Below, in pieces: positions 18,751 through 27,784 of a DNA stretch of 64,000 nt. The position numbers were made by a program, and so were the translations under genes. Origin of the DNA: Rhizobium sp. RM. GTDB taxonomy: Bacteria; Pseudomonadota; Alphaproteobacteria; Rhizobiales; Rhizobiaceae. The notes under the pieces are model-generated. The model was not told the origin of the DNA. It did not search any database and worked only from the letters and a program-made list of their open reading frames with translations. How positions within the stretch are numbered: the stretch's first letter is position 1; the number at the start of each line of letters is the position of its first letter. The stretch lies in assembly GCF_013390595.1 (NCBI RefSeq), contig NZ_JACAWV010000008.1:434001-498000 (forward strand), written 5' to 3'.

Positions 18751-21700
18751 TCATTCGGCTGCGGCCCGAGGCGGGCCGGATGCCTGACTGAGATAAGCAC
18801 GCAACGCAGCCGGCTTGACCGGCTTGTGCTGAACGGTAACGCTGTATCGTTCAGCCTCGCTGCGCACTTCCGGACTGCGATCCGCGGTGATCAGAAGAGC
18901 AGGGATGGTTTTGCCGTAGAACGCCCGGATAATGCGGATGGCGCCAAGCCCGTCTCCATCATCGAGGTGATAGTCTGCAACGATGATGTCAGGCGCTGCC
19001 GAGTGGCTGAGGAAAGGTTCGTCGAGCATGGCGACCGAACTCGCCGGCAGCACCTCGCAGCCCCACCCATTCAACAGTAGCGTCATGCCCTCCAGTATTT
19101 TCGGTTCGTTGTCGATGCACAGGACACGAATGCCTTGCAGCCGCTCCTGACCTGTCCGCGCAAGGTCGTTGCCAGCGGGTTTGACTGGCATCACACGATC
19201 TGCTTCGCGCTGCAGGTGGATGCGGAATGTCGTGCCCTTGCCCGGTGTCGAGATCAATTGCACCGGATGATGGAGGATACGCGACAGTCGATCGACGATT
19301 GAGAGACCAAGGCCAAGACCGGAGGCTGTTTTCGCGCCTTCGTCCAGCCGGGCGAATTCCTTGAAAATCGTTCGAAATTTCGAAGATGGTATCCCGATGC
19401 CGGAATCCGTCACCTGAATGATAACCTCGTTGCCTTTGCGCCGTGCTCCGACGACGACTTTGCCAGAGAGCGTATACTTGACGGCATTCGACACCAGGTT
19501 CTGGATCAGTCGGCGCAGCAGATTGGGGTCGGAGCGCACCGTCAGTGACGTTGGCATCACTACAAGATCAAGGTTCTTCTCCTGTGCCATCGGTGCAAAG
19601 TCCGTCTCGATCCGGCGCAAGAGGTCATTGAGAGGCACCGATGTCATGCGTGCCTTCATCGAGCCTGTATCCAGCCGGGAAATGTCGAGAACCGCGCCGA
19701 GGATCGTCTCGACCGATTCAAGCGCGGAATCGATATTGTGAACGAGGTCCCGCTCCCCGGATGCGCCAAGCCGCTCCACCAATGAAGAGGAATAGAGCCG
19801 CGCCGCGTTCAGGGGCTGGAGAATGTCATGTCCAGCCGCAGCGAAGAACCGTGTCTTGCCGATATTGGCTTCGTCCGCCGATGCTCTCGCTTCAGCAAGC
19901 TCCCGGTTGACGCGGGTCAGCTCGGCGGTTCTTTCCACCACGCGCTGCTCCAGCGTCTCGTTCGCCTGCTTCAAGGCCTGATCACTTGCCACGCGTTGTG
20001 TAATGTCGGTGAACGTCGCAACGATGCCTTTGTCAGGAAGCGCGTTGGAGCGGACTTCGATAATGCGTTCGCCGCCGGAAAGAACGAGGGAGAACGGCAT
20101 GTCCATTGTTAGAAAACGGGCAATCAACTGACCTGTTTCTCCGGCAGGCACATCGCCACGCTGTTGCAGCATCACGACGATGTCGGTCAATGGCAGCCCG
20201 ACCTGGCCGAATTGTTCGGGCAGGTCCAGCAACGTCCGGAAGCGCCTGTTCCAGATGGTGAGCTGCTGCGAACTGTCGAAAACGGCGATACCTTGATCCA
20301 TCTGGGCAAGCGCTGTCTGCAACATGTCCTGATTGTATTGCAGCGCTTCGCTCGCCTGGTCGAGCAGCCATGCTGTGTCGGCGCTGGTGTCTTCGGCCTT
20401 CTGAAGAATGATCGACAACACCAGCCTGGCCGAAGACGAGCCGATGGCACTGCCAAGCAACTGTTCGGAAAAATGGATCAGGGCCATATCCGCCGGCTGT
20501 TCGTCGTTCAGCTTTCTGCCCGCAGTCTTCTCGTAGGTCGCCAGCGATCGCAGCATCCGCTCTTCGCCGAGATAACGGGCAATGGCGCTTTTCAGGTCAC
20601 CGACGCTGACTCGGGTTTTCCAGCCACGCGTTGCGAATTGCGATTTAGAGTGGCGTTTGACGAAAATGCCCGCCTGAATACGCTCTATGGGTCGCGGATT
20701 ACGCGACAGAGACCCCAGGACAAAAGCCAGACCATTGACGAGCAGGCTCAACAGTACGGCATTGACGAAAGGGTCGGCCTGCGGGCCGCTGAAGACAGTG
20801 CTGCCGGAGAACAGAAAACCAAGCACGGTCGCTGCGATGTGGGAATTGTCCGGCCCGCCAAGGCTGGGCAGAAACAGCAGATAAGCCCAGACCAGAAAGC
20901 CGGAGCTCAGCCCCGCAATCGCGCCACGTGCATTGGCGCGTCGCCAGACAAGTCCGCCGAAAAGCGCCGGTGCCATCTGGGCGATGGCGGCAAAGGCAAG
21001 CAGGCCGATGGAGGCAAGGCCGGACGTGGCATCGGCTGCTCTATAATAGCTGTAACCCAGCAGCAGCACGGCAAAGATTGCCGTTCGCCGGATATTCAGA
21101 AGGGTTTTGGCGAAGTCGTCCCGGTGTGGAGAGCGGTTCAGAAGTTTCTGCCGCAAAAAGATCGGCATCACGATGTCATTGGAGATCATGATGGAAAGGG
21201 CAACCGATGCCACGATAACCATTGCCGTGGCTGCCGAAAACCCGCCAATGAAGGTTATCAGCGAAACGACGGGCATTTCGTGGGTTAGAGGAAGCTGCAG
21301 CACGTAGAGATCCGCATCTCCGCTTCCGCCGAGTTTCAGAATTCCGGCGACGGCAATCGGCAGAACGAAGATGTTGATTGCGATGAGGTAAAGCGGCAGC
21401 AGAACGCCCGCCATTCGCAATTCCTGCGGTGTGCGGTTTTCCACTACGGTGACATGAAACTGGCGCGGCAGCAGAATGATTGCAAAACCCGATAGCAGGG
21501 TCAGCACGATCCAGCGACTGACGGGCGTCTGATAGGAAATGGCGTGCATTGCCTGCTCGTTGGCGGAAGCGAGTTCCCACAGATGCGCGGGGCCGTCGAA
21601 CAGGATGAAGACGACGTAGAACCCGACGGTACACATTGCGAGCAGTTTGACGAGCGACTCCATCGAAATCGCCAGGATCAGCCCGTCCTGATGTTCTGTC

Positions 21701-22260
21701 GCGTCCGTATGACGGGTGCCGAACATTACGGCAAAGCCCGCCATGACAAGCGTGACGACAAGCGGCAAGTCGAGGAAATACAGGTTTCCACTGCCGATAC
21801 CGTAGTCGCCAGGATCGACCATGGTCGCGACGGAGCTGGAAACGGCTTTCAGTTGCAAGGCGATATAGGGAATGGCCCCCACCAGGGCGATGATGGCTAC
21901 GATCATCGCGACGGTGGAGTTTTTGCCATAGCGGGCGGCAATGAAGTCCGCCACCGATGTCAGCTTCTCCGCTTTCGCCAATTCGACGATCCGGCGAATG
22001 ACAGGCATGCCAAGCGTGAAAGCAAGGATCGGTCCGGTGTAGATGCCGAGAAACTCGAGCCCTTTGTCAGCGGCAAGCCCGACGCCGCCGAAATACGTCC
22101 AGGAGGTGCAGTAAACCGCCAGGCTCAGCGCATAGACAAACGGGCGCCCTTTTTTCGGAGCGTTTCTTTTTCTGCTGTTTCTGTCGCCATAACTTGCCAC
22201 TGCAAACAGCAGCAGAATGTAGGCGAATGCCGAAACGAATATGATCCATCCAGGAAGCAC
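18751..22260 (-). CDS. hybrid sensor histidine kinase with sodium/solute symporter-like membrane domain
   Basis: A 1169-residue protein. Residues about 1-560 are a sodium:solute symporter (SLC5/PutP-like) domain with about 12-13 helices. A linker and a PAS-like region (about 670-790, LAQMDQGIAVFDSSQQLTIW) follow, then HisKA with probable phospho-His811 (AAGHDILQPLNAARL), HATPase (NLVSNAVKYTLSG, GLGLSIVD) and a C-terminal receiver with Asp1096 (IIVADYHLDDGDG). Relatives include the CrbS/CbrA-type symporter kinases that sense or import small nutrients such as acetate or histidine; the substrate here is unknown. The start is GTG 22260 with GGAGG 4 nt before it. No dedicated response-regulator gene adjoins it. 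Confidence 0.93.
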   Translation of the reverse strand: MLPGWIIFVSAFAYILLLFAVASYGDRNSRKRNAPKKGRPFVYALSLAVYCTSWTYFGGVGLAADKGLEFLGIYTGPILAFTLGMPVIRRIVELAKAEKLTSVADFIAARYGKNSTVAMIVAIIALVGAIPYIALQLKAVSSSVATMVDPGDYGIGSGNLYFLDLPLVVTLVMAGFAVMFGTRHTDATEHQDGLILAISMESLVKLLAMCTVGFYVVFILFDGPAHLWELASANEQAMHAISYQTPVSRWIVLTLLSGFAIILLPRQFHVTVVENRTPQELRMAGVLLPLYLIAINIFVLPIAVAGILKLGGSGDADLYVLQLPLTHEMPVVSLITFIGGFSAATAMVIVASVALSIMISNDIVMPIFLRQKLLNRSPHRDDFAKTLLNIRRTAIFAVLLLGYSYYRAADATSGLASIGLLAFAAIAQMAPALFGGLVWRRANARGAIAGLSSGFLVWAYLLFLPSLGGPDNSHIAATVLGFLFSGSTVFSGPQADPFVNAVLLSLLVNGLAFVLGSLSRNPRPIERIQAGIFVKRHSKSQFATRGWKTRVSVGDLKSAIARYLGEERMLRSLATYEKTAGRKLNDEQPADMALIHFSEQLLGSAIGSSSARLVLSIILQKAEDTSADTAWLLDQASEALQYNQDMLQTALAQMDQGIAVFDSSQQLTIWNRRFRTLLDLPEQFGQVGLPLTDIVVMLQQRGDVPAGETGQLIARFLTMDMPFSLVLSGGERIIEVRSNALPDKGIVATFTDITQRVASDQALKQANETLEQRVVERTAELTRVNRELAEARASADEANIGKTRFFAAAGHDILQPLNAARLYSSSLVERLGASGERDLVHNIDSALESVETILGAVLDISRLDTGSMKARMTSVPLNDLLRRIETDFAPMAQEKNLDLVVMPTSLTVRSDPNLLRRLIQNLVSNAVKYTLSGKVVVGARRKGNEVIIQVTDSGIGIPSSKFRTIFKEFARLDEGAKTASGLGLGLSIVDRLSRILHHPVQLISTPGKGTTFRIHLQREADRVMPVKPAGNDLARTGQERLQGIRVLCIDNEPKILEGMTLLLNGWGCEVLPASSVAMLDEPFLSHSAAPDIIVADYHLDDGDGLGAIRIIRAFYGKTIPALLITADRSPEVRSEAERYSVTVQHKPVKPAALRAYLSQASGPPRAAAE

Positions 22261-22478
22261 GCATCCTCCCCATGCAGGAACTCCTTGATCACAGCATAGG
22301 GGAATTTCAGGCGGTTGAGAATGAGCGCGGTCTGAGCATAAAGTTCAACGTCAGCCTGAAATAATCCAATAAAGACAATCTTAATGGATTCCATACAACG
22401 CGCGGACGCTGTATCGTTCACGCCGTAGGGACAGTCACATAGCTTCAGCCTCAGAAGCCGGAGAGAGGGACAATCTGG

Positions 22479-22907
22479 ATGCTTAACGAATTTAAAACGT
22501 TCATTGCCCGCGGCAATGTCATGGACCTTGCCGTCGGTGTCATTATCGGTGCCGCCTTCAGTAAGATCGTCGACTCCGTCGTCAACGATCTCATCATGCC
22601 GATCGTTGGTGCGATCTTTGGTGGTTTCGATTTTTCGAACTACTTCCTGCCGCTGAGTTCAAGCGTTACTGCTACGTCGCTGGCTGCCGCCCGCGATCAG
22701 GGCGCCGTCTTCGCCTACGGTAATTTTCTGACGGTTGTCATCAACTTCCTCATTCTGGCCTGGATCATTTTCCTGATGGTCAAGGGCGTAAACAGACTCC
22801 GTGCTTCGGTTGAACGTCAGAAACTCGCGGAGAAGGCAGAAGCTGCTCCTCCACCGGAAGATGTGAAACTGCTCACGGAAATCCGCGATCTGTTGAAGAC
22901 GCGCTAA
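22479..22907 (+). CDS. mscL: large-conductance mechanosensitive channel MscL
   Basis: A 142-residue MscL with two membrane helices (about 15-45 and 75-100). The N-terminus [20 protein letters not shown] and pore helix [21 protein letters not shown] are characteristic. It opens under membrane tension to release solutes during osmotic downshock. The C-terminal charged helix is present ([14 protein letters not shown]). It is a single-gene unit followed by a large stem-loop. Confidence 0.98.
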   Translation: MLNEFKTFIARGNVMDLAVGVIIGAAFSKIVDSVVNDLIMPIVGAIFGGFDFSNYFLPLSSSVTATSLAAARDQGAVFAYGNFLTVVINFLILAWIIFLMVKGVNRLRASVERQKLAEKAEAAPPPEDVKLLTEIRDLLKTR

Positions 22908-22920
22908 GGCTTAAACGATC

Positions 22921-22970
22921 CCTGGTCGGGCAACATGCGTCCGTTGAAACGGACCGATTGCCGACCGGGG
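22921..22970. terminator. nested stem-loop downstream of mscL (terminator or structured RNA)
   Basis: Outer stem CCTGGTCGG / CCGACCGGG (22921-22929 with 22961-22969), extended by GCAA/TTGC, and an inner perfect hairpin GTCCG-TTGAAA-CGGAC (22939-22954). There is no T-run after it, so it is not a classical intrinsic terminator. It begins 14 bp after mscL and ends 95 bp before the aminotransferase gene. Confidence 0.45.
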
Positions 22971-23064
22971 AGCAATCCATAAAGAAAATCCATCTTCGCC
23001 TCACGGAATATCATGCATATCGGCCGTTCGATGCGATAAGACGACACCAAACGGAGTGTCTTGA

Positions 23065-24231
23065 ATGTCCATTTTGAACAGCCTGAGCGCGCGTGCTCTG
23101 GCCGCTCCCGAGAGCGGTATTGTCGAAGTCATGAACTACGCCCGCGGGCGTGATAATCTTTTGCCGCTGTGGGCCGGTGAAGGCGATTTGCCAAGCCCGG
23201 CTTTTATCAATCAGGCTGCAATCGATGCGTTGAACAATGGCGAGACGTTTTATACCTGGCAGCGCGGCATCCCCGAACTGCGTCAGGCTTTGAGCCGTTA
23301 TTACACCCGCCATTTTGCCGTATCGCTTCGGGAAGAGCATTTTTATGTCACCGGTTCCGGCATGCAGGCCATCGCGCTCGCCGTTCAGGCTCTGACGTCG
23401 CCCGGCGACGAGATGGTGTACCTGACCCCGACGTGGCCAAATATCGTCGCCGCGATCGGCGTTGCTGGTGCCAAGGCGGTGGCCGTCGGCATCGATTTCC
23501 ATGACGGCGGCTGGCATCTCGATATCGGCAAGCTTGAAAGCGCCATTACGCCTAAGACCAAGGCACTGTTCATCAACACCCCGTCCAACCCGACCGGCTG
23601 GACCGCGACACATGACAATCTGCGTGACATTCTCACGCTCGCCCGCAAGCACGGCCTGTGGATCGTCGCGGACGAAATCTATGCGCTCTATCATTACGCC
23701 GGGGGGCGTGCGCCGTCGTTCCTCGATGTGATGGAGCCGGATGATCGGATCATTTTTGCGAACTCCTTCTCCAAGAACTGGTCGATGACCGGATGGCGGG
23801 TCGGCTGGCTGGTTGCACCCCCGGAAATCGGTCAGGTCATTGAAAACCTCGTTCAATACTCCACATCCGGCGTTGCCCAGTTCATGCAACGGGGCGCTGT
23901 TGCTGCGCTTGATCACGGTGACGATTTCATCAGGGAGAATTACGAGCGGGCCCTGACGTCCCGAGACATTCTCTGCGATGCCTTGATCGCGACAAACCGC
24001 GTCGAGACCCTGAAGCCCGATGGCGCCCTCTACGCCTTCCTGAAGGTGGATGGTGTCACAGATAGCCGCAACACGGCGCTCGACATTGTCGACAAGACCG
24101 GCGTCGGCCTTGCGCCAGGAACGGCCTTCGGTCAAGGCGGTGAACTGTTCCTGCGTGCATGCTTCCTGCGCAATCCGACACAGATAGAAGACGCGGCCGA
24201 TCGGCTCGCCTCCTACATTCTCGGTCGATAA
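23065..24231 (+). CDS. PLP-dependent class I/II aminotransferase
   Basis: A 388-residue fold-type I aminotransferase (AspC/AvtA-like superfamily). The catalytic Lys237 is in ANSFSKNWSMTGWRVGW; NTPSNPTGW and the Asp of IVADEIYALYHY mark the cofactor site, and the C-terminal Arg is in LFLRACF. Pyruvate-, aspartate- or branched-chain-type specificity cannot be decided from sequence alone. It is monocistronic by context, and its stop is followed by a small GCGCC/GGCGC hairpin. Confidence 0.9.
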   Translation: MSILNSLSARALAAPESGIVEVMNYARGRDNLLPLWAGEGDLPSPAFINQAAIDALNNGETFYTWQRGIPELRQALSRYYTRHFAVSLREEHFYVTGSGMQAIALAVQALTSPGDEMVYLTPTWPNIVAAIGVAGAKAVAVGIDFHDGGWHLDIGKLESAITPKTKALFINTPSNPTGWTATHDNLRDILTLARKHGLWIVADEIYALYHYAGGRAPSFLDVMEPDDRIIFANSFSKNWSMTGWRVGWLVAPPEIGQVIENLVQYSTSGVAQFMQRGAVAALDHGDDFIRENYERALTSRDILCDALIATNRVETLKPDGALYAFLKVDGVTDSRNTALDIVDKTGVGLAPGTAFGQGGELFLRACFLRNPTQIEDAADRLASYILGR

Positions 24232-24264
24232 GCGCCAAGGCGCGGTTTCCGCAGCAGACCGACC

Positions 24265-24312
24265 CAACATCACATCGACCTGAGGTTTTTTCAACTTCAG
24301 GGCGATGTGTTG
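24265..24312. repeat. long imperfect stem-loop in the aminotransferase-galE intergenic region
   Basis: Left arm CAACATCACATCG-A-CCTGAGGTT, loop TTTTTC-like, right arm AACTTCAGG-G-CGATGTGTTG. Pairing runs for about 19 bp with one 3-nt bulge, one A/G mismatch and one G-U pair. It is the main feature of the 306-bp gap 24232-24537, which otherwise shows only A/T-rich promoter-like DNA before galE. It could be a transcript end, a leader structure or a small RNA. Confidence 0.4.
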
Positions 24313-24537
24313 CGCCTATATCATCGACGGCTGGAACCTTTTGTGGTATTTGTCTCGATATTGCGGTTCTGACTGCCTTTTCAGCCAATCAATAAAATTC
24401 TCCCTATTGCCATAACCAACTGTAAGCCACGTCTGCAAACAGGCGGACGCGGGCCAGCGGTTTCGCTGTGCAAGTAATCAATGATGAAGAATTATTGGAT
24501 TTGATGACTGCAACAAAAGACAACAGGGAAGAGTGTC

Positions 24538-25569
24538 ATGAGTGTTCTGGTCACAGGCGGGGCCGGTTATATAGGCAGTCACATGGTGTGGGCTTTGCTC
24601 GACGCCGGGGAGGAAGTCGTTGTCGTGGACCGGTTGTCGACTGGGTCACGGTGGGCGGTTGCGCCACAGGCGCGCTTCTATCTCGGCGATGCGGCAGATA
24701 GCGCCCTGCTTGGCCAGATTTTCGAAGAGAACCAGATCGACGCCATATTCCATTTTGCGGGATCTTTGAGCGTTCCCGACTCGATCAGCCGGCCCCTCGA
24801 ATATTATGAAAATAACACCGGAACCACGCGAGCGCTGGTCAGCGCTGCAGTGAAATATGGCATTCGTAACTTCATCTTCTCTTCGACGGCCGCCGTTTAT
24901 GGAACGCAGCCAACGGAAGGGCCGGTCCCGGAGACGGCGATCCTCAGCCCCGAAAATCCGTATGGCATGTCCAAACTCGCCTCTGAAATCATGCTGCGCG
25001 ACGTCGTCCAGGCACATGACTTCAACTACGTTGCACTGCGTTACTTCAACGTCGCGGGTGCCGATGTCGCGGGCAGGGCAGGGCCGTCGCCGACCGGTGT
25101 GGCAAATCTGATCAAGGTTGCCTGCGAAGCCGCTGTTGGACGACGTGACCGTGTAGAGGTTTACGGAACCGATTATCCAACAATCGACGGTACTGGCGTG
25201 CGCGACTACATCCATGTGAGCGATCTCATTGATGCGCATTTGCTTGCCATGAAGCACCTGCGTGCTGGTGGAGAAACGAAAACGCTCAACTGCGGTTACG
25301 GTGTTGGTTATTCGGTGCTGGAAGTTCTGCAGGCTGTGCAGCATGAATCGGGCAAGGATTTTCCGGTCGTTCACTGTGAACGTCGTCTAGGCGATGTCGC
25401 AGCCATGACAGCGGATTCCACGCGCATTCAGTCGGAACTGGGTTGGCGGCCGCGTTACAACGATCTGCGGACGATCGTACGGACTGCTTTGCAGTGGGAA
25501 GAAAAGCGCGAAATCCGTCGTAACGAGATCATGCAGCCGGTTCGGCGCAAGCTGGCGGCTATCGGCTGA
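24538..25569 (+). CDS. galE: UDP-glucose 4-epimerase family protein (GalE/ExoB-like)
   Basis: A 343-residue extended short-chain dehydrogenase. The N-terminal NAD-binding motif is GGAGYIGSH (residues 7-15), the catalytic Tyr142-x3-Lys146 is in NPYGMSKLASE, and the Ser/Thr is in FSSTAAVYG. It likely interconverts UDP-glucose and UDP-galactose (or a related UDP-sugar) for polysaccharide synthesis. Rhizobia usually carry a separate exoB, so this may be a paralog. Its 3' end overlaps the convergent gene at 25559 by 11 bp. Confidence 0.9.
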   Translation: MSVLVTGGAGYIGSHMVWALLDAGEEVVVVDRLSTGSRWAVAPQARFYLGDAADSALLGQIFEENQIDAIFHFAGSLSVPDSISRPLEYYENNTGTTRALVSAAVKYGIRNFIFSSTAAVYGTQPTEGPVPETAILSPENPYGMSKLASEIMLRDVVQAHDFNYVALRYFNVAGADVAGRAGPSPTGVANLIKVACEAAVGRRDRVEVYGTDYPTIDGTGVRDYIHVSDLIDAHLLAMKHLRAGGETKTLNCGYGVGYSVLEVLQAVQHESGKDFPVVHCERRLGDVAAMTADSTRIQSELGWRPRYNDLRTIVRTALQWEEKREIRRNEIMQPVRRKLAAIG

Positions 25570-26428
25570 TATCTGGCCGTGTCGAGTTGCGATGATGGAT
25601 CAAGGGCGAGGAAAACCGGAATTCCGGTTTTCCGATAGCGGCGGCACTTCGTAGCCACCTGGTGTCGTCAAAAAACGCGCGTGCAAGTTCCAGTTCGCGT
25701 GGTTTCTCTACTTCGAGCAACAGCACATTGAGCCGATGCGGAGCACTTGGCTCAGGTTTGCTGGAGGCAGAGATTCCGAAACGCTGCTCCTGATAGACCT
25801 GCATCCGGCTTGCCAGATCCGGCAAGCTTGAGAAATCACTCCAGTGGGTCGCGCCCACGATCAAGGCAAGGACGTCACGCAGGCGCGATCGTATCAGATC
25901 GCCGTCTGGCGTTTGAGGCGCAACAGCCTTGATGCGAATGGAACGAATCTCGCCCGCAGCATTGCCACGGATATCCAGGAAGAGCGATGCCTGCTCGCTT
26001 TCAGCACTCGCGTCGCCCTGCTTGAAGTCGGCCATGCACTCAAAGCTGCCGCCGTTAACAGGGCTGGCGTTTCCATCCTGCAGACTTATGAACCCTTCGG
26101 TCAGGAAGCGCTCACACAATGCCGCGCCAGGCAGCACAAAGTTCCGTACAAAGAATGTCGGCGGGACAGATTGCTCGAATTTCAAGAGATATGCCGGGAC
26201 ATTGACGTCACCGGCGACCAGAGGCTTGCGTCTGATGCGCGTCATCTTCGGCGGATTGTCGATCGGCTTGACTACGGGTGCGACACCAAAGTGGTGCAGC
26301 AGGCTTTTGAGGTGTCGTTTGTCATTGGCCAGAAGCACTGTTGCGGCAATTGCCAGGCACACGCCCAACACTGCAATCAGCGGCGCTATTTTGCTTCGTC
26401 TCTCCTGTAGACTTGCGCTCATTCGCAA
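25559..26428 (-). CDS. conserved rhizobial hypothetical protein with N-terminal membrane anchor
   Basis: A 289-residue protein with one hydrophobic segment (IAPLIAVLGVCLAIAATVLLA, about 15-35) and a large exported domain with no motif I can name. It resembles the DUF6030-type proteins of Rhizobiaceae, but I could not verify this. Two Cys (in ALCERFL and FECMADF) might pair in the periplasm. The start may be the third codon (MSASLQERR). It converges on galE and overlaps it by 11 bp. Function unknown. Confidence 0.7.
   Translation of the reverse strand: MRMSASLQERRSKIAPLIAVLGVCLAIAATVLLANDKRHLKSLLHHFGVAPVVKPIDNPPKMTRIRRKPLVAGDVNVPAYLLKFEQSVPPTFFVRNFVLPGAALCERFLTEGFISLQDGNASPVNGGSFECMADFKQGDASAESEQASLFLDIRGNAAGEIRSIRIKAVAPQTPDGDLIRSRLRDVLALIVGATHWSDFSSLPDLASRMQVYQEQRFGISASSKPEPSAPHRLNVLLLEVEKPRELELARAFFDDTRWLRSAAAIGKPEFRFSSPLIHHRNSTRPDISR
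25611..25632. repeat. perfect 22-bp palindrome, probable galE terminator inside the opposing gene
   Basis: Two 11-bp arms (GAAAACCGGAA and its exact complement) without a spacer, 42 bp after the galE stop. On the galE strand it ends in GGTTTTC, so the transcript could form an A-tract/stem/U-tract terminator. It lies within the last codons of the minus-strand gene, where it encodes ordinary residues (KPEFRFS). Confidence 0.5.
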
Positions 26429-26582
26429 GACCCTATCACGGCGGGAAATACGCCCGGCGGCCTCTGTGCTTCATGATTTTTCAAGGCATGAAGCCGGAAA
26501 TCAAATAAAATGCGGGCAACTGCCCAAAAACAATAAATAATCAATTCGTATCAAAGCCACCGCTCTGGGTGGCCAGGATACT

Positions 26583-26807
26583 TCAGTCGCTTGCGTTCTT
26601 GTCGTTACTTGGACGGTCAGGGCTGCTTTCGTCGTCTGCGACCGGAATAGCGTAAGAGCCTTTCAGCCATCGTGCGAGGTCGAGAGAACGGCAACGGTCC
26701 GAGCAGAAGGGATAGTCTTCGCGCGTCGAGGCGCGGCCGCACTCCGGGCAAGGCTGTGATTTCCGAAGTGGTGTGACCTTTGACGTCTCTTTTAGTGTTT
26801 CCGCCAT
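26583..26807 (-). CDS. yacG: DNA gyrase inhibitor YacG (small zinc-binding protein)
   Basis: A 74-residue protein with the YacG zinc ribbon CPEC (Cys20, Cys23) and CSDRC (Cys35, Cys39), followed by DLARWLKGSYAIP, which is typical of the family. E. coli YacG binds GyrB and inhibits gyrase. It starts 4 bp after the maf stop and is the last gene of the run. Confidence 0.93.
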   Translation of the reverse strand: MAETLKETSKVTPLRKSQPCPECGRASTREDYPFCSDRCRSLDLARWLKGSYAIPVADDESSPDRPSNDKNASD

Positions 26808-26811
26808 GATC

Positions 26812-27435
26812 CTATCCTTCGAGCCAGCCCGCCGTCACATCGAACCCCTCGCCAGCCAGCAAGGTCGATGTTTCGTAAAGCGGCAGACCGACGACGTTGG
26901 TGTAGGAGCCGGTCAGTTTCTGCACGAAGCAGCCTGCAATGCCCTGAATGCCATAGGCACCCGCCTTGCCGCGCCACTGTCCAGAGGCAATATAACTGTC
27001 GATCTCGCGCGTGGACACCCGCTTGAAGCGAACCTTCGTCTCTGAGACCTTCTGGCGAACCTTGCCGCCCGGCGTAATCAGGCAGATGCCGGTATAGACC
27101 CAGTGGCTACGGCCTGACAGCAAATGCAACGCCGCCGAAGCGTCTTCGGTGTATTCCGCCTTGCCGACGATGCGGCGGCCAACTGCGACCACCGTATCGG
27201 AACCCAGCACGTAAGCATCTTTCCACCCAAGCTCATTCTTGGTGACGTCGCGCGCAGCCTCGGCCTTTTGCAGGGAAAGGCGGCGGCAAAGCGTGCGCGG
27301 ATGCTCCAGCTTTGCAGGCGTCTCGTCAATATCCATCGGCATCAGGCGTGCCGGCTCGATGCCGATCTGATGCAGCAATTCGAGACGCCGCGGCGAGCCG
27401 GATGCCAGAACGAGCTTTTGTTTGTGGTCAGTCAT
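26812..27435 (-). CDS. maf: Maf-like nucleoside triphosphate pyrophosphatase
   Basis: A 207-residue Maf-family protein: LVLASGSPRRLELL at the N-terminus, the SDTVVAVGRRIVGKA motif and GAYGIQGIAGCFV. The family hydrolyses non-canonical or excess NTPs (dTTP/UTP or m7GTP classes) and was first linked to septum inhibition. It follows infA after 20 bp on the same strand; infA-maf-yacG is a conserved alphaproteobacterial order. Confidence 0.95.
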   Translation of the reverse strand: MTDHKQKLVLASGSPRRLELLHQIGIEPARLMPMDIDETPAKLEHPRTLCRRLSLQKAEAARDVTKNELGWKDAYVLGSDTVVAVGRRIVGKAEYTEDASAALHLLSGRSHWVYTGICLITPGGKVRQKVSETKVRFKRVSTREIDSYIASGQWRGKAGAYGIQGIAGCFVQKLTGSYTNVVGLPLYETSTLLAGEGFDVTAGWLEG

Positions 27436-27455
27436 GCCGCTGATGCCGAAACGGA

Positions 27456-27674
27456 TTACTTGAAGCGGTAGGTGATACGGCCCTTGGTCAGGTCGTAAGG
27501 CGTCATTTCGACCAGAACCTTGTCGCCAGCGAGAACGCGAATGCGGTTCTTACGCATACGGCCAGCCGTATGAGCGATGATTTCATGCTCGTTTTCAAGC
27601 TTGACGCGGAACGTTGCGTTCGGCAGCAATTCGGTTACGATGCCCGGGAATTCGAGGACTTCTTCTTTTGTCAT
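27456..27674 (-). CDS. infA: translation initiation factor IF-1
   Basis: A 72-residue S1/OB-fold protein: [20 protein letters not shown] at the N-terminus, then [29 protein letters not shown]. Full length for the family. It binds the 30S A site during initiation. Upstream, 27675-27784, is a 110-bp gap that may hold its own promoter. Confidence 0.99.
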   Translation of the reverse strand: MTKEEVLEFPGIVTELLPNATFRVKLENEHEIIAHTAGRMRKNRIRVLAGDKVLVEMTPYDLTKGRITYRFK

Positions 27675-27784
27675 GTAAGAGTTTTCTTCCTGTTGATGGT
27701 GCCAGACGTCTCACGTCCGGGAAAATTGCGCGGAAACTACACAATCCCCGCACATTTGTGAACCTCTAGACCGCCGCTAATTCG

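Noticed and set aside
20164-21288. 374-codon plus-strand frame inside the hybrid kinase gene
   Set aside because: Charged, Gln/Arg-rich translation without domains, antisense to a clear SLC5/kinase gene; a shadow.
22125-22421. 98-codon minus-strand frame upstream of the hybrid kinase
   Set aside because: About half of it overlaps the kinase start in another frame, it has no ribosome-binding site and no recognisable content.
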